A stretch of DNA of 64,000 bases, from the NCBI GenBank assembly GCA_035525495.1, contig DATLED010000027.1:14049-78048 (forward strand). Reading direction: 5' to 3'. Both the position numbers and the translations under genes were made by a program. Of this stretch, positions 27,624 to 36,722 are shown one piece after another. The notes beneath the pieces are model-generated. The model worked only from the letters and a program-made list of their open reading frames with translations, searched no databases and had not been told where the DNA came from. The stretch's first letter is position 1. Every line of letters begins with the position of its first letter. This stretch comes from DATLED01 sp035525495 (GTDB taxonomy: Bacteria > Actinomycetota > Acidimicrobiia > Acidimicrobiales > CADCTF01).

Positions 27624-30620
27624 GTGGCCTCACCGCTCGACGCCGAGGTGACGGAGCTGGCGAGGCGGATCGCCGACCTCGGTGCGGGCGAGCAGAGCCG
27701 GGTGTTCCACATGAGCTGGTGGAGCGAGCGGATGCTCACGTGGGCGATGGCCCACCCGGACTTCAAGACCCAGCTCTTCCGCTTCGTCGACGTGTTCCCC
27801 GCCACGACGGGCGCGGACGACGTCCTGCGCCACATCCACGAGTACTTCGAGGGGGCGGACGCGCCGAGGCTCATGGGTCTCGGCGTGGACCTCGCCGAGA
27901 AGATGCCCTTCGGCGGTTCGATCTCGGCGTCGGTGGCGCGCCGCAACATCCTCAAGATGGCGGAGCAGTTCATCGTCGGTGAGGATCCCGGTGAAGCCGT
28001 CGAAGGCCTGCATCAGCTCTGGCGCGATGGCAGCGCGTTCACCGTCGACCTCCTCGGCGAGAAGACGGTCACGGAAGACGAGGCCGATCGCTACGCCGCT
28101 CGCGTCGAGGAGCTGTTGACGACTTTGCTCGACCGCACGCGGTCATGGGCGCCCGACGACGTCCTCGAGTTCGACGACCGCGGGCGGTTGCCTCGAGTCA
28201 ACGTGAGCATCAAGCCTACGGCGCTGGCGTCGCTGTACTCACCGTTGACCCGCGACGACGGGCTCGCGCAGGCCAAGGGCCGGCTGCGCCCACTCCTGCG
28301 CCTCGCCGCCGAGCGCGACGCCTTCGTGTACTTCGACATGGAGCACTACGAGGTCAAGGACCTCACGTTGGAGCTCTTCCGTGAGCTCCTCGACGAGCCG
28401 GACTTCGCCGCCCTCGACGCCGGTGTCGTCGTGCAGGCGTACCTCAAGGACTCGCGCGACGACCTGGCCGAGCTGATCGCGTGGTCGGCCGGGCGGTCGA
28501 AGCCGATCGGCGTCCGCCTGGTCAAAGGCGCGTACTGGGACTCCGAGACGATCCTCGCGAAGGCGGAGGGTTGGCCCGTCCCGGTGTTCCAGCAGAAGGA
28601 CGAGACCGACGCCAACTACGAGCGGTGCGCGCGGCTCCTGCACGACCACCACGGTTCGGTCCGGGCGGCCTTCGCCAGCCACAACCTCCGGTCCTTGGCC
28701 TACGCCGTGACGTACGCGCGGTCCAAGGGCATCCCGGACAGCGGTTACGAGATCCAGATGCTCTATGGCATGGCCGAGCCGATCCACGCCGCCATCCGAC
28801 GACTCGGCCTCCGGTTGCGCGTCTACGCACCCGTCGGCGACCTCGTGCCCGGCATGGCCTACCTCGTCCGCCGCCTGCTCGAGAACACGTCGAACGAGAG
28901 CTTCGTCCGTCACCGCTTCGCCGAGGGCCGCCAGCTCGACGAGCTCATCGCGCCGCCGCGGGCGGATCAGATCCCGTCACCGGAACCGCCCCGTCGAGGC
29001 GCGCCCACGGAGACCGCTCACCCCGGCGGGTACGACCACGAGCCGCACGGTGAGTTCCGACGTGCACCAGTGCGCGCGGACTTCGCCGCAGCCGTCGCCG
29101 ATGCCGGCGCGGCGCCGACCATCGAGGTGCCTGCGGTGATCGGCGGCGAACGGGTGCAGACGACGGCCACGATCCGGTCCGTCGATCCGGCCGACCCGGA
29201 CCGGGTCGTCGCCGTCTCTGCGTCGTGCGGTCGAGCCGAGGCCGACGCCGCCATCGACTCGGCCGCGAAGGCGTGGGAGAGGTGGCGCCGCGTGCCCGCA
29301 TCCGACCGCGCCGCCGTCCTCTTCGGCGCCGCCCAATGGATGCGGTTGCGACGCGACGAGCTCGCCGCTCTGGAGGTGTTCGAGGCCGGCAAGCCGTGGA
29401 AGGAGGCCGACGGCGACGTTTGCGAGGCCATCGACTTCTGCGAGTACTACGGCCGCGAGATGGTGCGCCTCGACCGCGCCGGCGGCATCGTCGAGTCTCC
29501 GCCGGGCGAGCAGAACCGGATGCGCTATCAACCGCGCGGGCTCGTCGCGGTGATCTCGCCGTGGAACTTCCCGCTCGCGATCCCGTGCGGGATGGTCAGC
29601 GCGGCCCTCGTGACCGGCAACTGCGTCCTCCTGAAACCCGCGGAGCAGACACCGGCGACGGCCTACCGGCTGGTCGAGGCCTTCGAGGCGGGCGGGCTCC
29701 CGCCTGGCGTCCTGTCGTTCCTCCCGGGCATCGGCGAGGACGTCGGTGCCCACCTGGTCGAGCACCCCGCGATCGCCGGCATCGCCTTCACCGGATCCAA
29801 GGCGGTCGGCCTCGCCATCACCGCCGCGGCAGCGGTGCACCGCCCGGGGCAGCGACAGATCAAGCGCGTGATCGCCGAGATGGGCGGAAAGAACGCGTTG
29901 ATCATCGACGACGACGCCGATCTCGACCAGGCGGTGCCAGCGGCGATCACCTCGGCGTTCGGGTTCGCAGGCCAGAAGTGCTCGGCGGCGTCGCGCCTCA
30001 TCGTCCTCGACGCCGTCTACGACGAGCTCATCCCGCGCCTGGCCGGCGCGTGCAGCGAGCTGCGCGTCGGCCACCCCCGCGACATGAGCGTCCAGGTCGG
30101 GCCCGTCATCGACGCGGAGGCCCATGCCCGCATCGAGGCCTACGTGGCGCTCGGCGCCACCGAGGGCCGCCTGCTGAACCAGCCGACAGCCGTGCCCGCT
30201 GACGCCTGGTTCGTGGCCCCGACGATCGTCCTCGACGCGCCGCCCACATCACGCGTGGCTCGCGAAGAGATCTTCGGTCCCGTGCTGACCGTGCTGCGCG
30301 CTCGCGACCTCGACCACGCCATCGAGCTCGCCAACGACACCGACTACGCGCTCACCGGCGGGGTCATCTCGCGGTCGCCGGCCAACATCGAGCGCGTCAC
30401 CGCGGAGCTCCGGGCCGGCAACGTGTACGTCAACCGCGGAACGACCGGCGCGGTCGTCGGCCGGCAGCCCTTCGGCGGCTACGGCTTGTCGGGCGTCGGA
30501 TCGAAGGCGGGCGGGCCCGACTACCTGCTCCAGTTCCTCGATCCCCGCGTGGTCACCGAGAACACCCTCCGGTCCGGGTTCGCACCCGACGCGGTGCAGG
30601 CCACATCCACCGGCGTCTGA
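27624..30620 (+). CDS. putA: Bifunctional proline dehydrogenase / L-glutamate gamma-semialdehyde dehydrogenase (PutA type)
   Basis: This enzyme oxidises proline to glutamate in two steps. Residues about 130-430 form the FAD proline dehydrogenase barrel (RVNVSIKPTALAS, VRLVKGAYWD, EIQMLYGMAEP, RVYAPVGDLVPGMAYLVRRLLEN). Residues about 490-985 form the aldehyde dehydrogenase with AVISPWNFPLAIP, AFTGSKAVG, the Glu in EMGGKNALI and the catalytic Cys in FGFAGQKCSAASR. At 998 residues it lacks the DNA-binding domain of enterobacterial PutA. The start is GTG 27624, with TAGCTT (27612-27617) 6 nt upstream. It may be transcribed alone. Confidence 0.95.
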   Translation: MASPLDAEVTELARRIADLGAGEQSRVFHMSWWSERMLTWAMAHPDFKTQLFRFVDVFPATTGADDVLRHIHEYFEGADAPRLMGLGVDLAEKMPFGGSISASVARRNILKMAEQFIVGEDPGEAVEGLHQLWRDGSAFTVDLLGEKTVTEDEADRYAARVEELLTTLLDRTRSWAPDDVLEFDDRGRLPRVNVSIKPTALASLYSPLTRDDGLAQAKGRLRPLLRLAAERDAFVYFDMEHYEVKDLTLELFRELLDEPDFAALDAGVVVQAYLKDSRDDLAELIAWSAGRSKPIGVRLVKGAYWDSETILAKAEGWPVPVFQQKDETDANYERCARLLHDHHGSVRAAFASHNLRSLAYAVTYARSKGIPDSGYEIQMLYGMAEPIHAAIRRLGLRLRVYAPVGDLVPGMAYLVRRLLENTSNESFVRHRFAEGRQLDELIAPPRADQIPSPEPPRRGAPTETAHPGGYDHEPHGEFRRAPVRADFAAAVADAGAAPTIEVPAVIGGERVQTTATIRSVDPADPDRVVAVSASCGRAEADAAIDSAAKAWERWRRVPASDRAAVLFGAAQWMRLRRDELAALEVFEAGKPWKEADGDVCEAIDFCEYYGREMVRLDRAGGIVESPPGEQNRMRYQPRGLVAVISPWNFPLAIPCGMVSAALVTGNCVLLKPAEQTPATAYRLVEAFEAGGLPPGVLSFLPGIGEDVGAHLVEHPAIAGIAFTGSKAVGLAITAAAAVHRPGQRQIKRVIAEMGGKNALIIDDDADLDQAVPAAITSAFGFAGQKCSAASRLIVLDAVYDELIPRLAGACSELRVGHPRDMSVQVGPVIDAEAHARIEAYVALGATEGRLLNQPTAVPADAWFVAPTIVLDAPPTSRVAREEIFGPVLTVLRARDLDHAIELANDTDYALTGGVISRSPANIERVTAELRAGNVYVNRGTTGAVVGRQPFGGYGLSGVGSKAGGPDYLLQFLDPRVVTENTLRSGFAPDAVQATSTGV

Positions 30621-30687
30621 GCCGAGGCTGTGCTGCGCGCGGTCGGCGACGACACGTCCACGCTCCGTCAGACGGCGCGGGGCATGC

Positions 30688-30716
30688 GTGACAAGGGTGC
30701 CGGCCACGTCTAGGGT
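30688..30716 (+). promoter_or_regulatory. Canonical promoter for the CAP/repeat protein gene
   Basis: GTGACA (30688-30693) and TAGGGT (30711-30716) are separated by 17 bp, the standard sigma-70-class layout. Initiation near 30723 would give a leader of about 93 nt before ATG 30816, unlike the leaderless pattern of most genes here. Confidence 0.6.
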
Positions 30717-30737
30717 GACCCCGTTCCAAAGCACAGG

Positions 30738-30757
30738 TCGGTGGAGCGATCCACCGA
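30738..30757 (+). promoter_or_regulatory. Leader hairpin with a GCGA tetraloop
   Basis: TCGGTGGA (30738-30745) and TCCACCGA (30750-30757) form a perfect 8-bp stem closed by GCGA, a GNRA-type tetraloop. It lies in the predicted 5' leader of the CAP/repeat gene. I could not match the leader to the ydaO (c-di-AMP) or GEMM (c-di-GMP) riboswitch consensus from memory. Confidence 0.5.
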
Positions 30758-30815
30758 ATGGCCCTGGACCTCCGGGCTGGGTCGCCCACAACGAACCTCG
30801 GAGAACCCGCTCTTC

Positions 30816-32195
30816 ATGCTTTCGCGCTCCTTCGTCACGTCCCGACTTCGATCGGGTCGCCTGCTCGGTGCCCTGGTCGCCGCCTTCGCCGTCACGGTGC
30901 TGGCGGCAGTGCCCGCCGGCGCGGATGTTTCCTTCATCAACGCCCGTCGCGCGGCGGCGGGGCTCCCGCCCGTCTCGGACAGTGGCGGGCTCGCGGGTGT
31001 GGCGGCGCGCCACTCGGCGGAGATGGCCGCGGCCGGACGCCTCTACCACTCGACGAACCTCGGGGCCACGGTGTCGTCGGTGGTCGCGTGGCAGGGCGTC
31101 GGCGAAAACGTCGGCGTCGGTGCGAGCCTCAGCGACGTGAACGCCATGTTCATGCAGTCGTCGGTCCATCGGGCCAACATCCTCGGCAACTACAACCTGG
31201 CCGGGGTCGGGACGGCGACGGGCTCGGATGGACGGGTCTGGGTGACCCAGGTGTTCGCTCGCGTCGCTTCGATCCCCCGCACCACGACCGCGGCCCCAAC
31301 GGGCTCGACCGGGTCCGTGCGCTCGACGACGCCGTCGACCAGCACGGCGACGCGCTCGACCACCACGAGGGTCTCGCGCCGCGCCCCCCGCACGACCTTG
31401 GCGGCGACGGCGACCCCGCCGCGCCCCGCAGGCGCGGTTGCCGGGCTCTCGTCCATCGACGGCGGTTACCGCGTGGTCGCCGAGGATGGCGGCGTGTTCA
31501 CCTTTGGTGACGCGGTGTTCGCCGGCAGCGCCGCGGACCTCGATCTCGACGAGGAGATCGTCGGGGGATCGTCGACGCCTTCGGGCAATGGCTACCTCCT
31601 CTACGGCGAGCGCGGCGGGGTGTTCGCCTTCGGCGACGCCGAGTTCCACGGGAGCGCGGCCGGGATCGAACTGCACGCCCCCGTCGTCGGCGGCGCGTCG
31701 TCGCCGACGGGTGAGGGCTACCGCCTGTTCATGGCCGATGGTGGCGTCCTGACCTTCGGCGACGCGACGTTCGAGGGATCGCTCGTCGGCGAGCCGAGCA
31801 ACGGTGCCATCGTCGGCGGCGCCCGCACCGCGACCGGGCGCGGCTACTGGCTCGCCGGCGCGGACGGGGGCGTCTACGCCTTCGGGGACGCCGCTTTCCA
31901 CGGAAGCGCGGCGGAGGTGGGCGCGCTCACGGCCCCGATCCGTTCGATCACGGCGACACCGTCGGGCCGCGGCTATTGGCTCGTCGGTGCCGACGGAGGT
32001 GTCTTCGCCTTCGGAGACGCGGGCTACTTCGGGTCCCTCGTCGGCGACCCCGGGGCTCCCGTCCGCGCCCTGATCGCCGCTCCGGGCGCCAAGGGATACT
32101 GGCTGATCCGCTCCGATCGCCGGATCGTCCCCTTCGGCACCGTCGACGGACCCGTCCGCCACTACTTCGGCATCGCCGGTCTCCGGCTCGTGTAA
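30816..32195 (+). CDS. Secreted CAP-domain protein with FGDA repeats
   Basis: This exported 459-residue protein has a signal peptide (about 1-35, ending PAGAD), a CAP/SCP-PR1 domain (about 38-155; HSAEMAAAGRLYHS, GVGENVG, SVHRANILGNYNLAGVG) and a Ser/Thr-rich linker (about 156-205). Five repeats of about 42 residues follow, with core GYWLVGADGGVFAFGDA, plus a decayed sixth ending the protein. Such repeats probably form a beta-propeller that binds cell-wall or extracellular material. ATG 30816 is chosen for its signal peptide; GGAG lies 12 nt upstream. The gene has its own promoter and a structured leader. Confidence 0.88.
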   Translation: MLSRSFVTSRLRSGRLLGALVAAFAVTVLAAVPAGADVSFINARRAAAGLPPVSDSGGLAGVAARHSAEMAAAGRLYHSTNLGATVSSVVAWQGVGENVGVGASLSDVNAMFMQSSVHRANILGNYNLAGVGTATGSDGRVWVTQVFARVASIPRTTTAAPTGSTGSVRSTTPSTSTATRSTTTRVSRRAPRTTLAATATPPRPAGAVAGLSSIDGGYRVVAEDGGVFTFGDAVFAGSAADLDLDEEIVGGSSTPSGNGYLLYGERGGVFAFGDAEFHGSAAGIELHAPVVGGASSPTGEGYRLFMADGGVLTFGDATFEGSLVGEPSNGAIVGGARTATGRGYWLAGADGGVYAFGDAAFHGSAAEVGALTAPIRSITATPSGRGYWLVGADGGVFAFGDAGYFGSLVGDPGAPVRALIAAPGAKGYWLIRSDRRIVPFGTVDGPVRHYFGIAGLRLV

Positions 32196-32208
32196 CTAGG
32201 GTCCGGCG

Positions 32209-33027
32209 ATGGGCCCCGATCCGTCTGCAGCTCGCCTCGCCGGCAAGACCGCCATCATCGTCGGGGCCGGCCAGACGCCTGGCGCGACGATCGGCAACGG
32301 CCGGGCGACGGCTGTCCTGTTCGCCCGCAACGGCGCGGAGGTCCTCGTCGTCGACCGCGACGAGGGGTCGGCGGAGGAGACCGCTTCGATGATCCGTGAG
32401 GAAGGCGGGAAGGCGACCGTCCACGTGAGCGACATCGCCTCGGAGACCGCGTGCTCGGCGCTGGCCGACGTTGCGACCCGCACGTTCCACGGACGCGTCG
32501 ACATCCTCCACAACAACGTGGGCATCGGCGCCGGCGATGCCACGCCCACCCGCCTCACCGAGGACGCGTGGGACGCGATCATCGACGTCAACCTCAAGGC
32601 GATGTGGCTCACGTGCAAGCACGTCGTGCCCGTGATGCGCGAGCAGGGCGCGGGATCGATCACGTGCGTCTCGTCGGTGGCCTCGGTCGCGGCGGCGGGA
32701 AACCTCACGGCCTACAAGGTGTCGAAGGCGGGCGTGAACGCGCTCGTGCAAGCCCTCGCGTCGACCAACGCCCGTCACGGGGTCCGCGTCAATGCCATCC
32801 TCCCCGGGCTCATCGACACGCCGATGGCCGTCGACGCCGTCGCCCGCGCCTCCGGCGTGTCCCGCGAAGAGGTGGCGTCGGTCCGGGCGTCACGTGTCCC
32901 GATGAAGCGACAGGGAACGGCGTGGGACGTCGCGCAGGCTGCGGTCTACCTGTCGTCCGACGAGGCGGCGTTCGTCACCGGAGTGCTGCTGCCCGTCGAC
33001 GGCGGGCAGTGCACGATGGTGGGCTAG
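32209..33027 (+). CDS. Short-chain dehydrogenase/reductase
   Basis: This NAD(P)-dependent SDR oxidoreductase has 272 residues. The cofactor loop is GAGQTPGATIGNGRA (about 17-31), longer than the classical TGxxxGxG but common in actinobacterial SDRs. VVDRDE after the second strand suggests NAD preference through its Asp. HNNVGIG is the NNAG equivalent, and the catalytic residues are Ser in SSVASVAAAGN and YKVSK (YxxxK). The C-terminus VYLSSDEAAFVTGVLLPVDGG is classical. TAGGGT (32197-32202) ends 6 nt before the ATG. The stop overlaps the convergent gene by 4 bp. Confidence 0.92.
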   Translation: MGPDPSAARLAGKTAIIVGAGQTPGATIGNGRATAVLFARNGAEVLVVDRDEGSAEETASMIREEGGKATVHVSDIASETACSALADVATRTFHGRVDILHNNVGIGAGDATPTRLTEDAWDAIIDVNLKAMWLTCKHVVPVMREQGAGSITCVSSVASVAAAGNLTAYKVSKAGVNALVQALASTNARHGVRVNAILPGLIDTPMAVDAVARASGVSREEVASVRASRVPMKRQGTAWDVAQAAVYLSSDEAAFVTGVLLPVDGGQCTMVG

Positions 33028-33563
33028 AGCCAGCTGGCTCGAGCGCTCGTCAGCTCGCCGTCGGCGACCGGGGGTTGCCCGAGACGACCTGCGCGCACCT
33101 CGTCGAGCGTGCGCCGGACCACGTCGACGATCTCGGGTGCGGCCGCCCGCAGGCCCTCGAGGTCGGCCGGCGTGACGTCATCGATCGGCACCTGCGCGTG
33201 CTCGAGCAGACCCGCCAGGTCCTCGAGCTTGGCCTGGAGCCAACCCAGCGGGTCGCTCGACAGCTCCTCGACGAAGTGGCGCCGCGTGGGGTTCCAGCCG
33301 TGGAAGCGGGGGTGGTGGTGCGTGCGGTCGTACGTGCCGTTGCTCCCGTAGGACTCCAGCAGGTCGGCGCGCCAGATCGGGCGGTCGACGGCGATCGGGC
33401 GGGCCGAATAGATCGATCCCTTGAGCTCCCCCTGCTCGAGGAAGCGGACCTCGAGGCGCACGCCGTGCTCCGGGCCCTCCTCGCCAGGCGACGGCCGCGG
33501 GTCCACGAAGTACAGATCGCTGACGACCACACCGATCCGTTCGAAGCCGAACACCCGCAGCAT
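33024..33563 (-). CDS. Conserved-looking protein of unknown function
   Basis: I recognise no family. The 179-residue soluble protein begins MLRVFGFERIGVVVSDLYFVDPRP and contains a charged central region with IYSARPIAVDRPIWRADLLES and a His-rich stretch TYDRTHHHPRFHGWNPTRRHF (about 85-105) that could bind metal. A helical C-terminus with regularly spaced Leu/Val follows. The ATG overlaps the stop of the gamma-carbonic anhydrase gene by one base (TGATG), so the two are co-translated and probably linked in function. Confidence 0.65.
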   Translation of the reverse strand: MLRVFGFERIGVVVSDLYFVDPRPSPGEEGPEHGVRLEVRFLEQGELKGSIYSARPIAVDRPIWRADLLESYGSNGTYDRTHHHPRFHGWNPTRRHFVEELSSDPLGWLQAKLEDLAGLLEHAQVPIDDVTPADLEGLRAAAPEIVDVVRRTLDEVRAGRLGQPPVADGELTSARASWL

Positions 33564-34090
33564 CAGCGCACCTCCTCCACGCCGCCGCGATGGCGGACGG
33601 CGAGCTCGGCGTAGGCCGGCGGGTTCATCTTCACCCAGAACTCGGCGGGCGTGCCCTCGAGCGCCCGCTTCACGACGGCCGGCGATCCCGCCGCGAGCAC
33701 GCCGGCGGGGATCTCGGCGTTGGCGGCGACGAGGGAGTGAGCGGCGATCATGGTGCGGGCGCCGATGCGGGCTCCGTCGAGGATCGTCGACCCGTTGGCG
33801 ACGAGGCACTCCTCGCCGAGGGTGGCGCCGTGGACGACGCAGAGGTGGGCGACGGTCGCGCCCTTCCCGACCTCGGTGGTGGCGTTCGGCGGGCCGTGGA
33901 GGACGGCGCCATCCTGGACGTTGGCGCCCTCTCGGATGATCACCGGCGAGTAGTCGGCGCGGACGACCGCGCCGTACCAGACCGATGCGCCCGCCTCGAC
34001 GACGACCTCTCCGACGAGCGTGGCCGTGGGCGCGATGAACGCCGTCGGATGGACGTCGGGGGCGCGGCCCTCGAAGGCGAAGAGCGGCAT
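33563..34090 (-). CDS. Gamma-class carbonic anhydrase family protein
   Basis: This 175-residue left-handed beta-helix (hexapeptide) trimer protein is of the gamma-carbonic anhydrase / PaaY / CaiE group. The repeat pattern runs from about residue 15 to 140. Zinc ligands are visible as His in GAVLHG and the pair in VAHLCVVHG; RADYSPVIIREGANVQDG holds the conserved Arg and Gln. It may hydrate CO2 or be an acyltransferase-like relative. TAGCGT (34103-34098) ends 7 nt before the ATG. The unknown gene downstream is coupled to it. Confidence 0.9.
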   Translation of the reverse strand: MPLFAFEGRAPDVHPTAFIAPTATLVGEVVVEAGASVWYGAVVRADYSPVIIREGANVQDGAVLHGPPNATTEVGKGATVAHLCVVHGATLGEECLVANGSTILDGARIGARTMIAAHSLVAANAEIPAGVLAAGSPAVVKRALEGTPAEFWVKMNPPAYAELAVRHRGGVEEVR

Positions 34091-34203
34091 GCGGGTCACG
34101 CTACCGGCGCCCCGCTGGTGCCGCTCGACGGCAACGGAAGGGAGCCACCGAAGTGCGGCGGGGACGCGCCGACGAGCGCTCGGGATTGCGCCACGATTGC
34201 GGA

Positions 34204-35178
34204 ATGGAGCCGAACCGCATTCGCCGTTCCACCGTGATCGCAGCGGCGACGGCCGTGTGGGCACTGACCGCGGGGTGCGGCGGCGCTGACCAGCGCGCCG
34301 ACCAGGCCACCACGACGACCACGACGACGCCGGGCGTCACGACGAGCCCGCCCCTCGAAGGAGCGACGGCCCCGTCCACGTCGGGGGCGCGCGGTGACGC
34401 CCCGCAGGTGCGGTCGACGACGAGGACCACCTCCACCCAGGCGCGCCCGTCCACGCCGTCGACGAACGCTCCCGATGCCGGCGAGACGTCTCCCGGCGGC
34501 GGCGACGTCCAACCGACGGCGACCGACGACGGCTCCCAGGGACCTCCCGGTGCCTTCGCCCGGACCCTCCTCCGGCCCCAGCCGGCGACCACGATCGTCC
34601 TCGACCGCTTCGCCCAGGACGGCGTCACTCTCGGTGCGGCGGCCGTCGACCACGCGACTCGCATGATGGGCGAGGTCACCAAGAAGCGGGTCGACGTCCG
34701 TTCGGTGGCGGCGTTGGGATCGACCGACACCTCGTGGACGGCCGATGAGATCCGGTCGACCGCCGACCGCGTCGCCCGCGTGCCTCAGGGCACCGACCGA
34801 CGGGCCGCGGTGCGACTGCTCGTCCTGCGAGGTTCCTTCGACGGCAACGAGCAGGTCCTCGGCGTCACCGTCCGGGGCGACGTCGTGGCCCTCTTCCCCG
34901 AGCGGATCGCCGACGCGGCGACGCCCCTCGTCAGCCGCGCCGCCCTCGAGGACGCCGTGCTCCTCCACGAGCTCGGCCACGTTCTCGGTCTCGTCGACCT
35001 GGCGCGCGACACGGGCCGGGCGGACAAGGAGCATCCGGGCCACTCGTCCAACACCGCGTCGGTGATGTACTGGGCGGTGGACTCGAGTCTCGTGGGCCAG
35101 GTCCTGAACGGTCCGCCGCCGAACGACTTCGACCGTGATGACCTCGCCGACCTGGCCGCGCTCCGCAACGGCGCCTGA
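34204..35178 (+). CDS. Lipoprotein with a metzincin-like metalloprotease domain
   Basis: The N-terminus has LTAGC, a lipobox with Cys at about residue 22, then a Thr/Ser/Pro-rich linker (about 30-115). The globular part ends with LLHELGHVLGLVD (His255, Glu256, His259, Asp265), a HExxHxxGxxD zinc site as in metzincins, and SVMYW further on, a plausible Met-turn. It is probably an extracytoplasmic zinc protease of the matrixin-like type. ATG 34204 is chosen because the longer in-frame start (34153) would put 17 polar residues before the signal peptide. It is not closely similar to the DUF3152 lipoprotein at 18220 outside the zinc motif. Confidence 0.75.
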   Translation: MEPNRIRRSTVIAAATAVWALTAGCGGADQRADQATTTTTTTPGVTTSPPLEGATAPSTSGARGDAPQVRSTTRTTSTQARPSTPSTNAPDAGETSPGGGDVQPTATDDGSQGPPGAFARTLLRPQPATTIVLDRFAQDGVTLGAAAVDHATRMMGEVTKKRVDVRSVAALGSTDTSWTADEIRSTADRVARVPQGTDRRAAVRLLVLRGSFDGNEQVLGVTVRGDVVALFPERIADAATPLVSRAALEDAVLLHELGHVLGLVDLARDTGRADKEHPGHSSNTASVMYWAVDSSLVGQVLNGPPPNDFDRDDLADLAALRNGA

Positions 35179-35201
35179 ACCAGCTTGTACGGTCTCGGGC
35201 C

Positions 35202-36407
35202 GTGACGGCTTCGGGGACGGTGTGGGTCGACACCGATGCGGGGCTCGCTGATCTCATCACGGCCCTCCGGGACGAGCCGCTCTACGGCATCGACACGGAG
35301 TTCCATCGCGAGCGCACGTACTGGCCGCAGCTGGCGTTGGTCCAGGTGGCTTGGCCGGGCGGGAACATCGCCCTCGTCGACCCGCTGGCCGTCGACCTCG
35401 GCCCCTTCGCCGAGGTCCTCGCCGGGCCGGGGACCTGCATCCTCCATGCCGCCGACCAGGACCTGGAGGTGCTCGAGCGGGCCTGCGGCGTCGTGCCCTC
35501 GGTGCTCTTCGACACCCAGGTGGCGGCGGGGTTCCTCGGGTTCTCGTCGGCATCGCTCACCTCGCTGACGGAGCGCCTGCTGGGGCTCAGGCTCACCAAG
35601 GGCGACCGGCTCACCGATTGGTTGCAGCGCCCGCTCACGTCGGGCCAGCGCACCTACGCGGCGGCGGACGTCGCCCATCTCCTCGACCTGCATGCGACGC
35701 TCGTGGAGCGCCTCGACCAGTGCGAGCGGCGAACGTGGGCGGAGCAGGAATGCGAGGTGTTGCGGGTCCGTCCCCACACGCCGCAAGAGCCCGACACGGC
35801 GTGGTGGCGGATCAAGGACAGCCGCTCGCTCCGGGGCGAGTCCCGCGGCATCGCTCAGGAGGTCGGGGCGTGGCGAGAGCGGAAGGCGGCGACGATCGAC
35901 AAGCCGCCCCGGATGGTGCTCGCCGACCTGGCGTTGCTCGGCGCGGCCCACCGCAAGCCCTCGTCCATGGCCGACCTGCGCGACATCCGAGGCCTCGACG
36001 GTCGCTACCTCAAAGGCGACAACGGCCCGGAGATCCTCGACGCGGTGCGGCGCGGCGCCGCGCTGGACCGGTCGCGGATCCGCGTGCCGCCGACCGACGA
36101 GCTGGACCGAAACCTTCGCCCGGCGGTGACACTGGTCTCCGCCTGGGTGGCGCAGCTGGGCCAGGAGCTGCGGATCGACACGGCGATGCTGGCGACGCGG
36201 TCGGACCTGCTCGCGCTCCTACGGGGCGACGCCGACGCGCGGCTCAGCGTCGGCTGGCGGACGGGGCTCGTCGGCGATCGGATCCGCCAGCTCGTCGACG
36301 GGCGGGCGGCGGTGGCGTTCCGGCCGGGCAAGGGGGACCTCGTGCTCGAGGTCCGGTCCGGTGAGGAGCTCAGCGTGGACGTCCCCATCCCCGTCGAGGA
36401 GGCCTAG
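35202..36407 (+). CDS. rnd: Ribonuclease D (DEDD exonuclease with HRDC domain)
   Basis: This 3'-5' exoribonuclease acts in tRNA and stable-RNA processing. The DEDD exonuclease domain covers about residues 5-185: IDTEFHRERTYWPQLALVQ (first Asp and Glu), HAADQDLEVLERACG (second Asp), and YAAADVAHLLDLH (Tyr/Asp motif III). The HRDC-like domain follows at about 215-295 (WRERKAATIDKPPRMVLADLAL). The start is GTG 35202, with TACGGT (35188-35193) 8 nt upstream. At 401 residues it has a normal length with an actinobacterial C-terminal extension. Confidence 0.93.
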   Translation: MTASGTVWVDTDAGLADLITALRDEPLYGIDTEFHRERTYWPQLALVQVAWPGGNIALVDPLAVDLGPFAEVLAGPGTCILHAADQDLEVLERACGVVPSVLFDTQVAAGFLGFSSASLTSLTERLLGLRLTKGDRLTDWLQRPLTSGQRTYAAADVAHLLDLHATLVERLDQCERRTWAEQECEVLRVRPHTPQEPDTAWWRIKDSRSLRGESRGIAQEVGAWRERKAATIDKPPRMVLADLALLGAAHRKPSSMADLRDIRGLDGRYLKGDNGPEILDAVRRGAALDRSRIRVPPTDELDRNLRPAVTLVSAWVAQLGQELRIDTAMLATRSDLLALLRGDADARLSVGWRTGLVGDRIRQLVDGRAAVAFRPGKGDLVLEVRSGEELSVDVPIPVEEA

Positions 36408-36419
36408 ACCTCGCGCCCG

Positions 36420-36650
36420 TCAGGCGGAGGGCTTGGGTCGCAGGTCGACGCGGAGCGTGAGGATCCCGTCCTCGAGGGTGCCCTCGGCGTCGCCGAGCAT
36501 GGCGTAGTCCATGTAGTCGAGCTGCATCTGCTCCACGAACCGCTTCCGCTCGGGCCCCTCGATGGGAGGGATGCCTCGGCTCCGCACGGCCTTGGCGCGG
36601 GTTCGGAACCGGTCGATCATGGCACCGACATCGAAGGATTCCTCAGGCAC
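36420..36650 (-). CDS. Small protein of unknown function
   Basis: This 76-residue soluble protein contains IDRFRTRAKAVRSRGIPPIEGPERKRFVEQMQLDYMDYAMLGDAEGTLEDGILTLRVDLRP. A helical N-terminal half is followed by a short beta hairpin. I do not recognise a family. Support for the GTG start at 36650 comes from TACCCT (36662-36657) ending 6 nt upstream; an ATG at 36620 would give 66 residues. It converges on RNase D and diverges from the small zinc-finger-like gene. Confidence 0.68.
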   Translation of the reverse strand: MPEESFDVGAMIDRFRTRAKAVRSRGIPPIEGPERKRFVEQMQLDYMDYAMLGDAEGTLEDGILTLRVDLRPKPSA

Positions 36651-36722
36651 ACGCCGAGGGTAGTGCGGCACAACGGATACACTCCGCACCCGTTCAACCT
36701 TGTCGAGTCGGGGAGTGCGCCC

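Noticed and set aside
30717..30815. c-di-AMP (ydaO) or c-di-GMP (GEMM) riboswitch before the CAP gene
   Set aside because: Neither consensus core could be aligned by eye to the leader; only a generic hairpin is supported.
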